Positions 12,801-16,199 of a stretch of DNA of 64,000 nucleotides are shown piece by piece. Under the pieces are notes generated by a model, which was not told the origin of the DNA, did no database searches, and was given only the letters and a program-made list of their open reading frames with translations. The position numbers and the translations under genes were made by a program. This stretch comes from CAYZXT01 sp964482515 (GTDB lineage Bacteria > Elusimicrobiota > Elusimicrobia > FEN-1173), in NCBI GenBank assembly GCA_964482515.1, contig CAYZXT010000002.1:62001-126000 (forward strand), written 5' to 3'. Each line of letters opens with the position of its first letter. Position 1 is the first letter of the stretch.

Positions 12801-13196
12801 TGTTTTGGTATTGGAGAAAGACCAGGCGTCGGAACCGGAGAACGAAGGGGCCAGATGGAAGCTATGGATGTCCGCATAGGGCGTCAGAAGCCGCCGCAGG
12901 CCGTCCGGCAGGCCTTTGGCGGAAAACGAAAGGGATTGCGCGGGATTGGCAGGCAGGCCGTTTAAAACTTTTTGGTTCCAGGGCAGGAGCGCCCCCTGGG
13001 ACGCCGGCAATTGCGCCACCTGGGTGGGAGACGAGGAGCGGGCGGCGTTGCGCCGCTCTTTCCAGAAGTTCGCCTCGGCCACCGGCGCGGACAGGGTCGA
13101 CGCCAAAAAAATAAGGGCCGTCGCTCCAGCGAGACCCTTCCGGGAAAATCCAAATTTGCTCACGCGACGTCCATATTTCCAAAAGATATTGCGCAT
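1..13196 (-). CDS. Giant multidomain membrane protein fusing central-metabolism enzymes (partial, runs off left edge)
   Basis: The frame opens at ATG 13196, preceded by a purine-rich SD (AGGGGG), and I read it without a stop to base 3, giving at least 4,398 codons; the C-terminus lies outside the window. Order by residue: signal peptide (about 1-45, ending near AEA), TraB/ChaN-like domain (133-562), 4-5 membrane helices (709-855), glutamate dehydrogenase (866-1302), NagB (1359-1632), 4-5 helices (1636-1819), GlpX-type FBPase (1899-2292), TPR-like helices (2319-2485), membrane segment with HELFH (2536-2642), PEP synthase/PPDK-like module (2966-4069), and a second degenerate PEP-utiliser barrel (4113-4398). 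Many catalytic residues remain (K965, D1436, H1507, D1970/E1973/T1975, H3546, C4049). Each domain call rests on motifs read in the translation; the overall function is unknown. Whether the enzyme domains face the cytoplasm or periplasm cannot be settled by eye. Giant ORFs are known in Omnitrophota. Confidence 0.9.
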   Translation of the reverse strand, partial: MRNIFWKYGRRVSKFGFSRKGLAGATALIFLASTLSAPVAEANFWKERRNAARSSSPTQVAQLPASQGALLPWNQKVLNGLPANPAQSLSFSAKGLPDGLRRLLTPYADIHSFHLAPSFSGSDAWSFSNTKTHPLVVLVQDAHDVPEAQRNIALLLNDYQSQLGLRLVGLEGARGGFQLAPYRALSGRESVRLISDYLLDSRLITGAEHFGLTAPREPSLWGIEDEPLYLSNVDAFRNTLPYQKSVETYEAALAAMLSQLKTRIYGAELKTADSVVSRYADGSLPLPEYVGALSAFQGSRVAISAFPNVAIFQRALELEKALDFQKAEAERNILLKRLTQSLSPAEASGLLNASLSYRQQKIGFGDYHGLLKSFAGKHGISLDEFPQLNNYVDYAMAVDRLDRQKFLEELSGWEAAVCDGLAKSEAQRGLLRLSRDAGALHKLFTHSFTADDWNNYLSHKDRFARFTERLSSLGKSAGVSTESLTELPAPLSVYEDFYRRASDRNETFVRNLSARMKSEGARSALMVAGGFHTDGLRSLLEKRKVSYVVLTPRIAKVDASDRYLDVFARGRTPLEKLMLGEKLFIHAQLNLAAAPAAQFTDAPQSVQRNIITSYLGLEAFVDRMNQALSKVRRNFPGVGVQAWIKSQKPFTVIVQFVSGARATVEMTIGQTAEDVRSSDGVLQGKLGDLFFGLGQSRFSGAGASWSSNLNYIRRFAHWQTPAAFLIGFVSALGAYGIFNTTPLGFVVVFTAVTTLIAWAPHLWRDGRFTMFRPRVEWLFDADIATEAILTFAVSLGLSSLWIVSGGLTAFPFSLIAGGALLAPFATLALLANASLWILPVVLLTVWHYKRNQRIFAYDNNMTEGDWENIKDYHEVKIKIEAMNISSAKKKKLLRRLKSARVLEFDIKLERHGTAKAWRIFQQGQGLPTGGGMRWVEGLTKTQVARLALEMSLKNAIAGVALRGAKGGVSVDPKKLSDEQNAFLMRRYVRALFQAQAIGWRTDKPAPDINTTPQMMAWFMDEYLMLWIGSNFLRRLRYRSLWSKYANKPRLVTGTGLLEDFVAMAREGLVRPADIAVLATVTGKPVGLGGIAGRTQATGYGIMVTTRFFAAKVLGKTLEQITAAIEGFGNVGSLAANELYKKGTKITVIKERNGIIYHPDGLDIPALMAYWNEHQNFTGFDAVQAGAVFYNLDDANQKFWAADVDVVIPAAKENVINAINAGLINAKLVVEGANGPTTEEGGKVLAEKGIMAVPDILANSGGVYTSFLEMIQSIQAAVRRKPLRPWTEEETLSRLEQAMESSCQRVYELAQKEGVPFRDAAEELALQQWREDDLRHLWDEFGVPVTGGKSSDASGDETYAESPVHPVTVKENYEEMSREAADLTMARIRAKVTRGERFVLGLATGATQERFLDILAHLIKTELTPEQRDLIHVVHLDEYVGLPADHEQSYQWFLKKHFLNESGIRQANWHFINGQATALQRETEKYEALIKELGGVDLQLMGIGNNGHIAFNEPGSPFDSRTRVVDLDESTIRANGRFFFPRPLWNLYRFLDWLGVSQRHLYPGVPRQAITQGIGTILEAKELLLLASGQNKAPPVQDMLLASPNPAVPATALQSHNNWTVIITKNSASLLPVSSTASNLSVLNGPWWYQTFLSEWESPALGLVTLLPSLLAGLAASSIAAQVFLASFNAALAAGVLVFLVTYLIVGTYLSLQLGEMHKVKLQEVAPETWESDLRQVKLKLFGMHLFSWAVMAWAGLGALSGLPNAPPATSKMDDALSALVYLPTGLYVLAHTGLHYINNIGVAILALFRIIRNPKKYFLSVVHGEEDADLSLIKDALVPVKDIHPQVTVKSVKVARVLSERRPGTEKGFYEQQWDLLHAVNMSTLSVFPWLNNLGKAGEFTKKRADGAAAYALQQYYNSIKWLRAIMVAGEGTRDEAPMLPNGETLGAGFNGVSNSAARARMADTAQVTDVMELTNGAVSDSVWNSVSIAGNGEFVDGRPGFLSVPDVYMEKWQVSRAARDADIGFDKTARENLSAIASSMGKTISQLRGAILMRPSHVRRIVEMVEAGIDYDENTLLSDLVRAFRELDAARPDAENYGQLTKEMTEAYEKLNAGVKKNGVLELGNLILLADGDLTPVITFTLWHDRALDFVTGRGGTAECVMGTAIVKAIGGKSIARLASAKRLKEDNKLADLDKDGQSFTEDEQQELAKFNIFAPGTELAEGSWHWDHVFTQDELVPANDYVIDAGAIKENQWAGMKAPVFNPETGEFTMDCVRASSSGDIRVFTITYQTELPAIRKKIAKEMGGFWGMMRRFLLPNRPNVILSEALHEAGLIYLAFRQFDEAIDSFGRAAAFAPEGRLRDHYLAEREHAIGMKLLVTATDEKGELSKTHNEDALSYFEKSLALTPLRENSLQSRRIYMLLSDFLGEKYEKAAQALSKEGVKLDRQATGAGREKFAEAARAYALSAGFYRKALVRIDDELRTKRQDHITELEDEIERLEDLANAPADAAQTANLALSRILDNTPNFVRIPLRFALFVLGITPEHELFHSIGALLAGQGLHLPDVWVGRVNGIRGSPLLAGAFGNILVGTLLLVFVILPYLAPGTNSVLSTVVFVWSVAGILVRVLAVGVEVFAPQGDVRNYLSARRMRQFRPEGKDRTDLIVLPKTDRIPGHEDVKPGELFLGEYDKLYPLTLNFLRLYGGDKPAYWELRDLADVLENTEIAIGETQGAYFDLDRDAGRIVLNREFLDFLFITGRKKVLMSLVAGALAKLKHGDDIDTRALEILVSGSKENLLKRRIAGLFPVQTSRLDATKTLFNLTKVVKANDTPENASAPYFLSDQDVTLVISDVLQRGKILDVRRLREYMKKQFGYYGWISEDRAARLLERFHRQHADAILRRESTPSENVDALRAKLADDAKIVFDEETNGKSGPKTIVTYSLNPKWSKDPAFEGRWMVWDTEVGRQDEVGFGGKAAHTGEMMFAPHVVTLPNFFSSGDTFQELFNRNTLDGFRQHLDSQVNLLLRFVASHRAELNGPTRGVPEHLIQELQSLRVVLDEGADRRTAIEQLEATIQIMQGLSQDILNHHAGSLREYFMAVGVDLDKEVARIKSDKADKEQQLRAALKEIKDKKAADADADVVSLERHVGTIERDLQRLQADFENLSAQESNKLLIAARNLQVPDDLVAKMKNDLRLLAQRLDVPVSHLVLAIRSSAVGEDSEEASFAGRQDTYIFVTAAPNGDDPEGLDNIINSWVFNQASLFNKRAIDYRFDQGLPTFDENIQISTLFQVMFLSEESFIAFSVDRETGFPSISMNATEGQGELLVSGQESGSKYIVTHDGKTVLVRQKGDRTWKVVETADGRGKKKVRLDDGEKREFSITDGQVVTDAARYFRHLHDFYEGYVDLEGAFRRKRDANGGIIYLRDPETDEVLLDGRGFPRADWTIASTQARPETVFSAQDQDVVRLKKVIVTDKAFEKAMSEGRVLPYEFIAKTGGTAQGKIVWVEDKSPDSLAKAIGKIMITEQSDPDMNSAMIAAKGIMAIKGGPNSHTMIVASEYQLIAMTGIPDVTMEQLKEAIPEGTEVTIDAERGKILLGMDHQLTVAGNDFNVRDIPDSEGIRSATIVATVPKAFTQWVLSKIPSYKGIGLERLEIALAAIGVYPDLLLEYDNTVRKLNGEQVDGPTLDIGNETAEVRIAEKIAEMIISAHNDGRGFDHDLFKQWLRRVGKSESDLTWDESSGYKTIEDYYVSVLNSWLQNTDAYLFRYVQELTAGYNSGEDFYISILAEWLQATAETLNAPKEEVVFRAQQIGDAALRLRTLELVDHYYEVGLGDQETLEQLKRLYADLDKPWKIFARKDRRILGEVIGLLDKRLYIRLDDRKSDEYNNVRGAERYVNDERNPMKGMRGLDLLLAHPETLRWQLEAIRRVAATKRSKLAVFAPVVRRPEDVAALLRHMDAAGLTKDMVKRGIMTEIPTNSINIEDFLDQGIDFISTGGNDGLQTIGKIDRNTSHAWLKNAVTAYSPSVLRWNARIVKVIRDYNKKHGTHIESGFCGNDPSVRGQENYGVILRNMGYDSVSVVIEAYEKVATNLTKRGFKVPRHAKEAVGFDFIIDRGAESYARPVDYDQINIAGVRMGFGVHYRAMDRADYEARLEQALEAAAIESGRRGRSLVIGTDDGLSIDYRGLSRGAEFETTEANPDFGSHGLAKGLNVDKDFFRLDLEVIARVAARHANVKLVLKGVRNYEEVDRAMAVLGDLGLAPVYGRFRQWMVGLFNGPVWRWLMRALGVRGTTAMPIGLDVQVSGNVYEMKELLAPVRNISFISISNSKQLTSEFMTLEQDNTNGAVIKPSDVLYQTNRPVKVLATAARRAGVPFYLDQRTPGTTVNGLPDSPSASSVGSWFA
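990..4300 (-). other. PEP synthase / pyruvate phosphate dikinase-like module in the giant protein
   Basis: Residues about 2966-4069. The nucleotide-binding half has FGGKAAHTGEM and, after a coiled-coil insertion, LAIRSSAVGEDSEEASFAGR, the PPDK_N signature. The swivelling phosphohistidine domain reads KGGPNSHTMIVAS with H3546. The PEP-utiliser barrel opens with ERLEIALAAIGVYP, carries MTEIPTNS and STGGNDG, and keeps the catalytic cysteine in SGFCGNDPS (C4049). PEP synthase makes PEP from pyruvate and ATP; PPDK uses ATP and phosphate. The catalytic His and Cys are both present. The insertion of about 130 residues in the ATP-grasp half is unusual. Confidence 0.85.
5270..5590 (-). other. Membrane segment with HELFH (M50-like) motif in the giant protein
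   Basis: Residues about 2536-2642. H2546-E-L-F-H2550 sits after a hydrophobic FALFVLGI stretch and is followed by long hydrophobic segments (ILVGTLLLVFVILPYLA and VVFVWSVAGILVRVLAV). A HExxH zinc motif at the start of a membrane bundle is the arrangement in M50/S2P-type metalloproteases. I see no convincing second M50 motif (N/D-x-x-P-x-x-x-x-D), so this may be a pseudo-protease or a coincidental motif. Confidence 0.4.
6320..7500 (-). other. Class II fructose-1,6-bisphosphatase (GlpX)-like domain within the giant protein
   Basis: Residues about 1899-2292. The GlpX signature MVAGEGTRDEAPM is followed by DVMELT, in which D1970, E1973 and T1975 occupy the D-x-x-E-x-T metal site of GlpX (usual form DPIEGT). 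PDVYMEKW, a DKTARENLSAIASSMGK segment and a late GGTAECVMGTA loop match GlpX landmarks. The stretch between GEG and DVMELT is remodelled, and the usual DRPRH loop is not clear. GlpX removes the 1-phosphate of fructose-1,6-bisphosphate, giving fructose-6-phosphate, the product of the adjacent NagB domain. Confidence 0.75.
8300..9120 (-). other. Glucosamine-6-phosphate deaminase (NagB) domain within the giant protein
   Basis: Residues about 1359-1632. The motifs match NagB in order: LGLATGATQERF (phosphate loop), HLDEYVGLPADHEQSY with the catalytic Asp at D1436, GIGNNGHIAFNEPGS with H1507, then SRTR, an AITQGIGTILEA segment and LASGQNKA. NagB converts glucosamine-6-phosphate to fructose-6-phosphate and ammonia. 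The GNNGH variant of the E. coli VDGH loop is also seen in other bacterial NagB proteins, so the catalytic set looks intact. The next residues lead straight into membrane helices. Confidence 0.88.
9290..10600 (-). other. Glutamate/leucine dehydrogenase domain within the giant protein
   Basis: Residues about 866-1302. Family motifs occur in order: the substrate-binding lysine region SLKNAIAGVALRGAKGGV (K965 in GAKGG), the PAPDINT...MAWFMDEY segment, GGIAGRTQATGYG, and the Rossmann NAD(P) motif GFGNVGS followed by ANELYKKG. EGANGPTT and DILANSGG follow in the C-terminal part, as in true GDHs. The enzymes interconvert glutamate with 2-oxoglutarate and ammonia. The domain is full length and the key lysines are present, so activity is plausible. 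It is embedded between membrane segments and directly abuts a NagB domain, which also handles ammonia. Confidence 0.88.
11510..12800 (-). other. TraB/ChaN-like N-terminal domain of the giant protein
   Basis: Residues about 133-562 of the giant protein. It starts with VVLVQDAHDVPEAQRN, continues with VGLEGARGG and GIEDEPLY, and ends with RNETFVRNL and AGGFHTDGL followed by a strand-rich YVVLTPRI. This spacing (an early acidic/His strand, then an R-N segment, then G-G-x-H near the end) resembles the TraB/Tiki/ChaN fold, which has been linked to metal-dependent hydrolysis or haem binding. The assignment is by motif pattern only and is moderate. It follows the signal peptide directly, so it would be periplasmic if the signal works. 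Confidence 0.45.
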
Positions 13197-13285
13197 TAAC
13201 AGCCCCCTTTGGCAGCGAAACCCCTTTAACTCAGCGGCTCGGCGATGAGCCCTTCCCCACAATTTCCGTCGATGCAAAGAATTGG

Positions 13286-13307
13286 TGTTACAAAGATGTC
13301 ACAAAGT
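13286..13307 (+). promoter_or_regulatory. PhoB/OmpR-type box 1 (two 11-bp direct repeats)
   Basis: TGTTACAAAGA is followed immediately by TGTCACAAAGT, two near-identical 11-mers. Eleven-bp direct repeats with a TGTNA core are the binding pattern of PhoB/OmpR-family response regulators. A matching regulator is encoded at 17920-18603. The orientation points toward dnaX, but the box also lies 90 bases upstream of the giant gene. Confidence 0.5.
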
Positions 13308-13339
13308 ATGAGAATCGAATTAAGGTTCTCTTAAGGAAC

Positions 13340-13361
13340 TGTAAATTTGATGTAACAAATT
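13340..13361 (+). promoter_or_regulatory. PhoB/OmpR-type box 2 (two 11-bp direct repeats)
   Basis: TGTAAATTTGA is followed directly by TGTAACAAATT, again an 11-bp period, 54 bases after box 1 and in the same orientation. AT-rich sequence (CATATGG near 13371) follows at roughly the distance where a -10 would sit in a Pho-type activated promoter. Confidence 0.45.
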
Positions 13362-13534
13362 GATCTACATCATATGGCACGCAGGTGAATTTCCTGTGGA
13401 AGCTTCCTATATGGAATTTTGTCCCCGGTATTTCAAAAGTTTGACCGTTTCATTCTCGCCAACCTACACCTTCCGGCAAACAGGTGCCTCGGCTAGCGCC
13501 GAAGCAAACTGGCACGCCGTGCGGCCACGCACGG

Positions 13535-13554
13535 TCCCTGTTTGTGGAAAGGGA
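13535..13554. repeat. Short dispersed hairpin repeat, copy 1
   Basis: TCCCT-GTTTGTGGAA-AGGGA forms a 5-bp stem with a 10-base loop. The same loop and stem recur at 56592-56611 with the outer T-A pair changed to C-G. Both copies lie in divergent intergenic regions. There is no T-run, so it does not look like a terminator. Confidence 0.5.
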
Positions 13555-13624
13555 TTGTCCGACGGCAACGAAAATTATAAAGTGCGGTTATTCCCTTCGC
13601 GCAAATTAAGGAGCTTTTCCGACG

Positions 13625-15469
13625 ATGTCCTATTTGGTCCTCGCACGCAAATACCGCCCGCAAACGTTTGAAGAACTGGTGGGACAACAGCACGTCACGG
13701 TCACGCTGGCCAACGCGCTTGAAGCCAAGCGGCTGGCCCACGCCTATATTTTTTCCGGCCCGCGGGGCTGCGGCAAGACCACCTCGGCCCGCATCCTGGC
13801 CATGGCCCTCAACTGCGTCAACGGCCCCACGGCCAAGCCCTGCGGCAAATGTCCGCAGTGCGCCGACATCGCCTCGGGCGCATCTTCCGACGACGTCCTT
13901 GAGATCGACGGCGCCTCCAACCGCGGCATCGACCAGATCCGCGAGCTCCGCGACACGGTAAAATATTCCCCCGCCCGCTCCCGCTACCGCATCTACATCA
14001 TCGACGAAGCCCACCAGATCACCGAGGCCGGCTTCAACGCGCTGTTGAAAACCCTGGAGGAACCGCCGGCCCATGCGGTGTTCATGATGGCGACCACCGA
14101 GATGCAAAAGATCCCGGCCACGATCCTGTCGCGCTGCCAGCGCTTCCAGCTGCGCCCCATCCCGCCGGCGCAGATCCAGCAAAAACTCACGGAAATCATG
14201 AAGTCCGAGAAGCTGAAGATCGACGGTGAAGTGCTGATGGACGTGGCGCGCGCCGCCCACGGATCCCTGCGCGACGCGCTGTCGCTCCTCGACCAACTGA
14301 TCGCCTATTCACCCACCGGTGTCACCGGCGAGCACGTCCGCACCCTCCTGGGACTGCTGCCGCGGACGCTCGTGAAACAGTTCGCCGAAACCTTGCTCAG
14401 CCGCGACTCGGCAGCCGTGCTGAAAGCTATCCAGAGAGCGGTGGAGGACGGGTTTGATTTGTTCCAACTGGGGAACGATCTGAAGGATTATTGGCACCAG
14501 ATTTTGTTGTGGAAAAGCGGAGTGAAAGACGATTCCCTGGCCAACGAGGAAGACGTTAATCGGGCGGCGAAGAAATACGAACTGGCGGACTTGGAGCGGA
14601 TACTGCAGGTCCTGTCCCGGGGGCTGGAGCAGATGCGGCGCAGCGATTCCCCCCGAATCACTTTCGAACTGACCGCCCTGGAGCTGTCCCAGGAAGCCGT
14701 TTCCGTCGATGAACTTCTGGACCGGCTCGAACTGCTCGAGAAATCACTGAGAAGCGGAACGGTGACGTCTTTTTCCGCCGCCGCGCACGCGGCGCCCACG
14801 CCCTCCGCGCGGCCCGCGCCCACGGCCAGCGCGACGATCGGGTTCACGGCGGCGCCTTCCCCCGCTCCGGCAGCTTCGCTTCCCCCGATGATGAGGGTGG
14901 CACCGCCCGAATCCTCCGGTCCGCGCCCATTGGCCCAGGAGGAAGTCCGCGCCGCCTGGCCTGCCATCGTCAAAGAGGCCGGACAGAGAAAGCCTGTGCT
15001 GGAAGGATTTCTGGTCAACGCCCGCTTGGAAATTCAGGGCGACAACACCATCGCCATCCTCTGCGGGCAGGAATTTTATGCGCAAAGCATCATCCCCCAT
15101 CTGCCGTTCCTCAGCGACATCCTGAAGACGCGCATCCCGGAAAAGAATTTTCTGCTGAAATGCGTTGTCTCCAAAAACGTCCCGGCTCCGATGAAGCCGC
15201 ATTCGGCATCCGCCCCCGCCCTCTCCGAAAACACCGAAGCCGGGATGACCGCGGACTTGATTGACGAGGAAGCCCCGATGATCGACCGCGGCGATGACGA
15301 AGAATCCGAAGCTCCCGCCAAAACCGCCCGCGCTTCGGCGGAGCCCGACGAAACGGGATTCCTCGGAAAGGAATCCCTCGACGAGCGTTCGCCGGACTTC
15401 GACCCCTCCTTCAAGAAAATCCTCGGCAAGTTCCCCGGCAAGCTGAAAAAAATCGAGACGGACGAATAA
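13625..15469 (+). CDS. dnaX: DNA polymerase III subunit gamma/tau
   Basis: This is the clamp-loader ATPase of the replisome, 614 aa. It opens with the family N-terminus YLVLARKYRPQTFEEL, followed by Walker A GPRGCGKTTSARILA (near residue 45), a four-cysteine zinc module (CVNG...CGKCPQC), Walker B IIDEAHQIT, sensor-1/SRC motif LSRCQRFQLRP, and the domain III region to about 370. A long Ala/Pro-rich linker (about 385-435) leads to a tau-type C-terminal domain, so a tau-length protein is made. ATG 13625 is preceded by AAGGAG with 11 bases spacing. recR follows after one base, without the ybaB/ebfC gene that often sits between them. Confidence 0.96.
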   Translation: MSYLVLARKYRPQTFEELVGQQHVTVTLANALEAKRLAHAYIFSGPRGCGKTTSARILAMALNCVNGPTAKPCGKCPQCADIASGASSDDVLEIDGASNRGIDQIRELRDTVKYSPARSRYRIYIIDEAHQITEAGFNALLKTLEEPPAHAVFMMATTEMQKIPATILSRCQRFQLRPIPPAQIQQKLTEIMKSEKLKIDGEVLMDVARAAHGSLRDALSLLDQLIAYSPTGVTGEHVRTLLGLLPRTLVKQFAETLLSRDSAAVLKAIQRAVEDGFDLFQLGNDLKDYWHQILLWKSGVKDDSLANEEDVNRAAKKYELADLERILQVLSRGLEQMRRSDSPRITFELTALELSQEAVSVDELLDRLELLEKSLRSGTVTSFSAAAHAAPTPSARPAPTASATIGFTAAPSPAPAASLPPMMRVAPPESSGPRPLAQEEVRAAWPAIVKEAGQRKPVLEGFLVNARLEIQGDNTIAILCGQEFYAQSIIPHLPFLSDILKTRIPEKNFLLKCVVSKNVPAPMKPHSASAPALSENTEAGMTADLIDEEAPMIDRGDDEESEAPAKTARASAEPDETGFLGKESLDERSPDFDPSFKKILGKFPGKLKKIETDE

Positions 15470-15470
15470 A

Positions 15471-16073
15471 GTGGGCCCGCGTTCCTGGAGCAACCTCGTC
15501 GCGGCCATCACGCGCCTGCCGGGCATCGGCCCCAAGATGGCGGAACGGCTGGCCTTGCACCTGTTGCGTCACCCCGACAAGACCGATCAATTTTTGGACG
15601 CGGTGAACAGCGCCCGCGAGCGCCTGAAGAACTGCCCGATGTGCGGCGATTTCGTGGAGTCGGACGGAGACCAGCTTTGCGGCCGCTGCCAGGACCCGCA
15701 ACGGGATGTCCAACTGGTCTGCGTGGTGGAGGAAGTGGCGGACCTGCAAGCGCTGGAGCGGAGCCGCGCCTTTCACGGGCGGTACCACGTCCTCGGCGGA
15801 GTGCTTTCGGCCTTGGACGGAGTCGGTCCCGACGATCTGCGCATCAGCGTCCTGCTGAAACGCGTCCGGGAGAACGGCATCCGCGAGGTCATCCTCGCCA
15901 CCAACCCCACGGCCGAGGGCGAAACCACGGCCACGTTCCTCGCCGACCTGCTGCGGCCTCTCGGCGTTTCCGTCACCCGCCTCGCCTACGGACTTCCCTC
16001 CGGCAGCGCCATCCAGTACGCCGACGAATTCACCCTCGCCCAAGCCATATCAGGAAGAAGGAATTTCAATTAA
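15471..16073 (+). CDS. recR: Recombination mediator protein RecR
   Basis: RecR works with RecF/RecO to load RecA at gaps. The 200-aa length is typical. The helix-hairpin-helix ITRLPGIGPKMAERLALHLL is at the N-terminus, the zinc finger CPMCGDFVESDGDQLCGRC near 57-75, the Toprim domain follows (VVEEVADLQALERS, YHVLGG), and the C-terminal TRLAYGLPSGSAIQYADE segment is conserved. The start is GTG 15471, one base after the dnaX stop, so the two are co-translated. Confidence 0.95.
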   Translation: MGPRSWSNLVAAITRLPGIGPKMAERLALHLLRHPDKTDQFLDAVNSARERLKNCPMCGDFVESDGDQLCGRCQDPQRDVQLVCVVEEVADLQALERSRAFHGRYHVLGGVLSALDGVGPDDLRISVLLKRVRENGIREVILATNPTAEGETTATFLADLLRPLGVSVTRLAYGLPSGSAIQYADEFTLAQAISGRRNFN

Positions 16074-16076
16074 TAA

Positions 16077-16097
16077 CCCTCGCAAAAAACGCGAGGG
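16077..16097 (+). terminator. Hairpin after recR
   Basis: CCCTCGC (16077-16083) pairs with GCGAGGG (16091-16097) around an A-rich 7-base loop, three bases past the recR stop. No U-tract follows, so it may act as an mRNA-stabilising or weak terminator hairpin. Confidence 0.45.
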
Positions 16098-16142
16098 CAA
16101 ATGTGCTCAACCGGTCCGGTAGGTCCGGTTTCCGCGCACATG

Positions 16143-16173
16143 AAAAAACCGGCGGAAGATAGTCTTCCGCCGG
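16143..16173 (-). terminator. Rho-independent terminator for the PAS gene
   Basis: A perfect 11-bp stem, CCGGCGGAAGA (16149-16159) with TCTTCCGCCGG (16163-16173), has a 3-base loop. On the minus strand it is followed by six T (16148-16143), the classic intrinsic terminator form for the gene ending at 16200. It could also help stop recR transcripts. Confidence 0.8.
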
Positions 16174-16199
16174 CCGTTGAATTCTTTTAAAACCGCGCC

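Larger units (their letters stand above)
13197..13624. other. 428-bp divergent regulatory region between the giant gene and dnaX
   Basis: No gene is visible. The stretch is AT-rich in its middle and contains two 11-bp-periodic TGT direct repeats (13286-13307, 13340-13361), a small hairpin (CCGTGC 13517-13522 with GCACGG 13529-13534) and a short dispersed hairpin repeat (13535-13554). An SD AAGGAG at 13608-13613 precedes dnaX by 11 bases. The length and repeat content suggest regulated divergent transcription. Confidence 0.6.

Noticed and set aside
1..13196. The giant frame as several adjacent genes
   Set aside because: The frame is the same at the start (13196), at checked internal motifs (for example 10302, 8676, 7287, 5559, 2559, 1050) and at the left edge, and no stop or internal gene boundary was found.
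13517..13534. Hairpin CCGTGC/GCACGG as a terminator
   Set aside because: It has no T-run and lies upstream of dnaX rather than after a gene.
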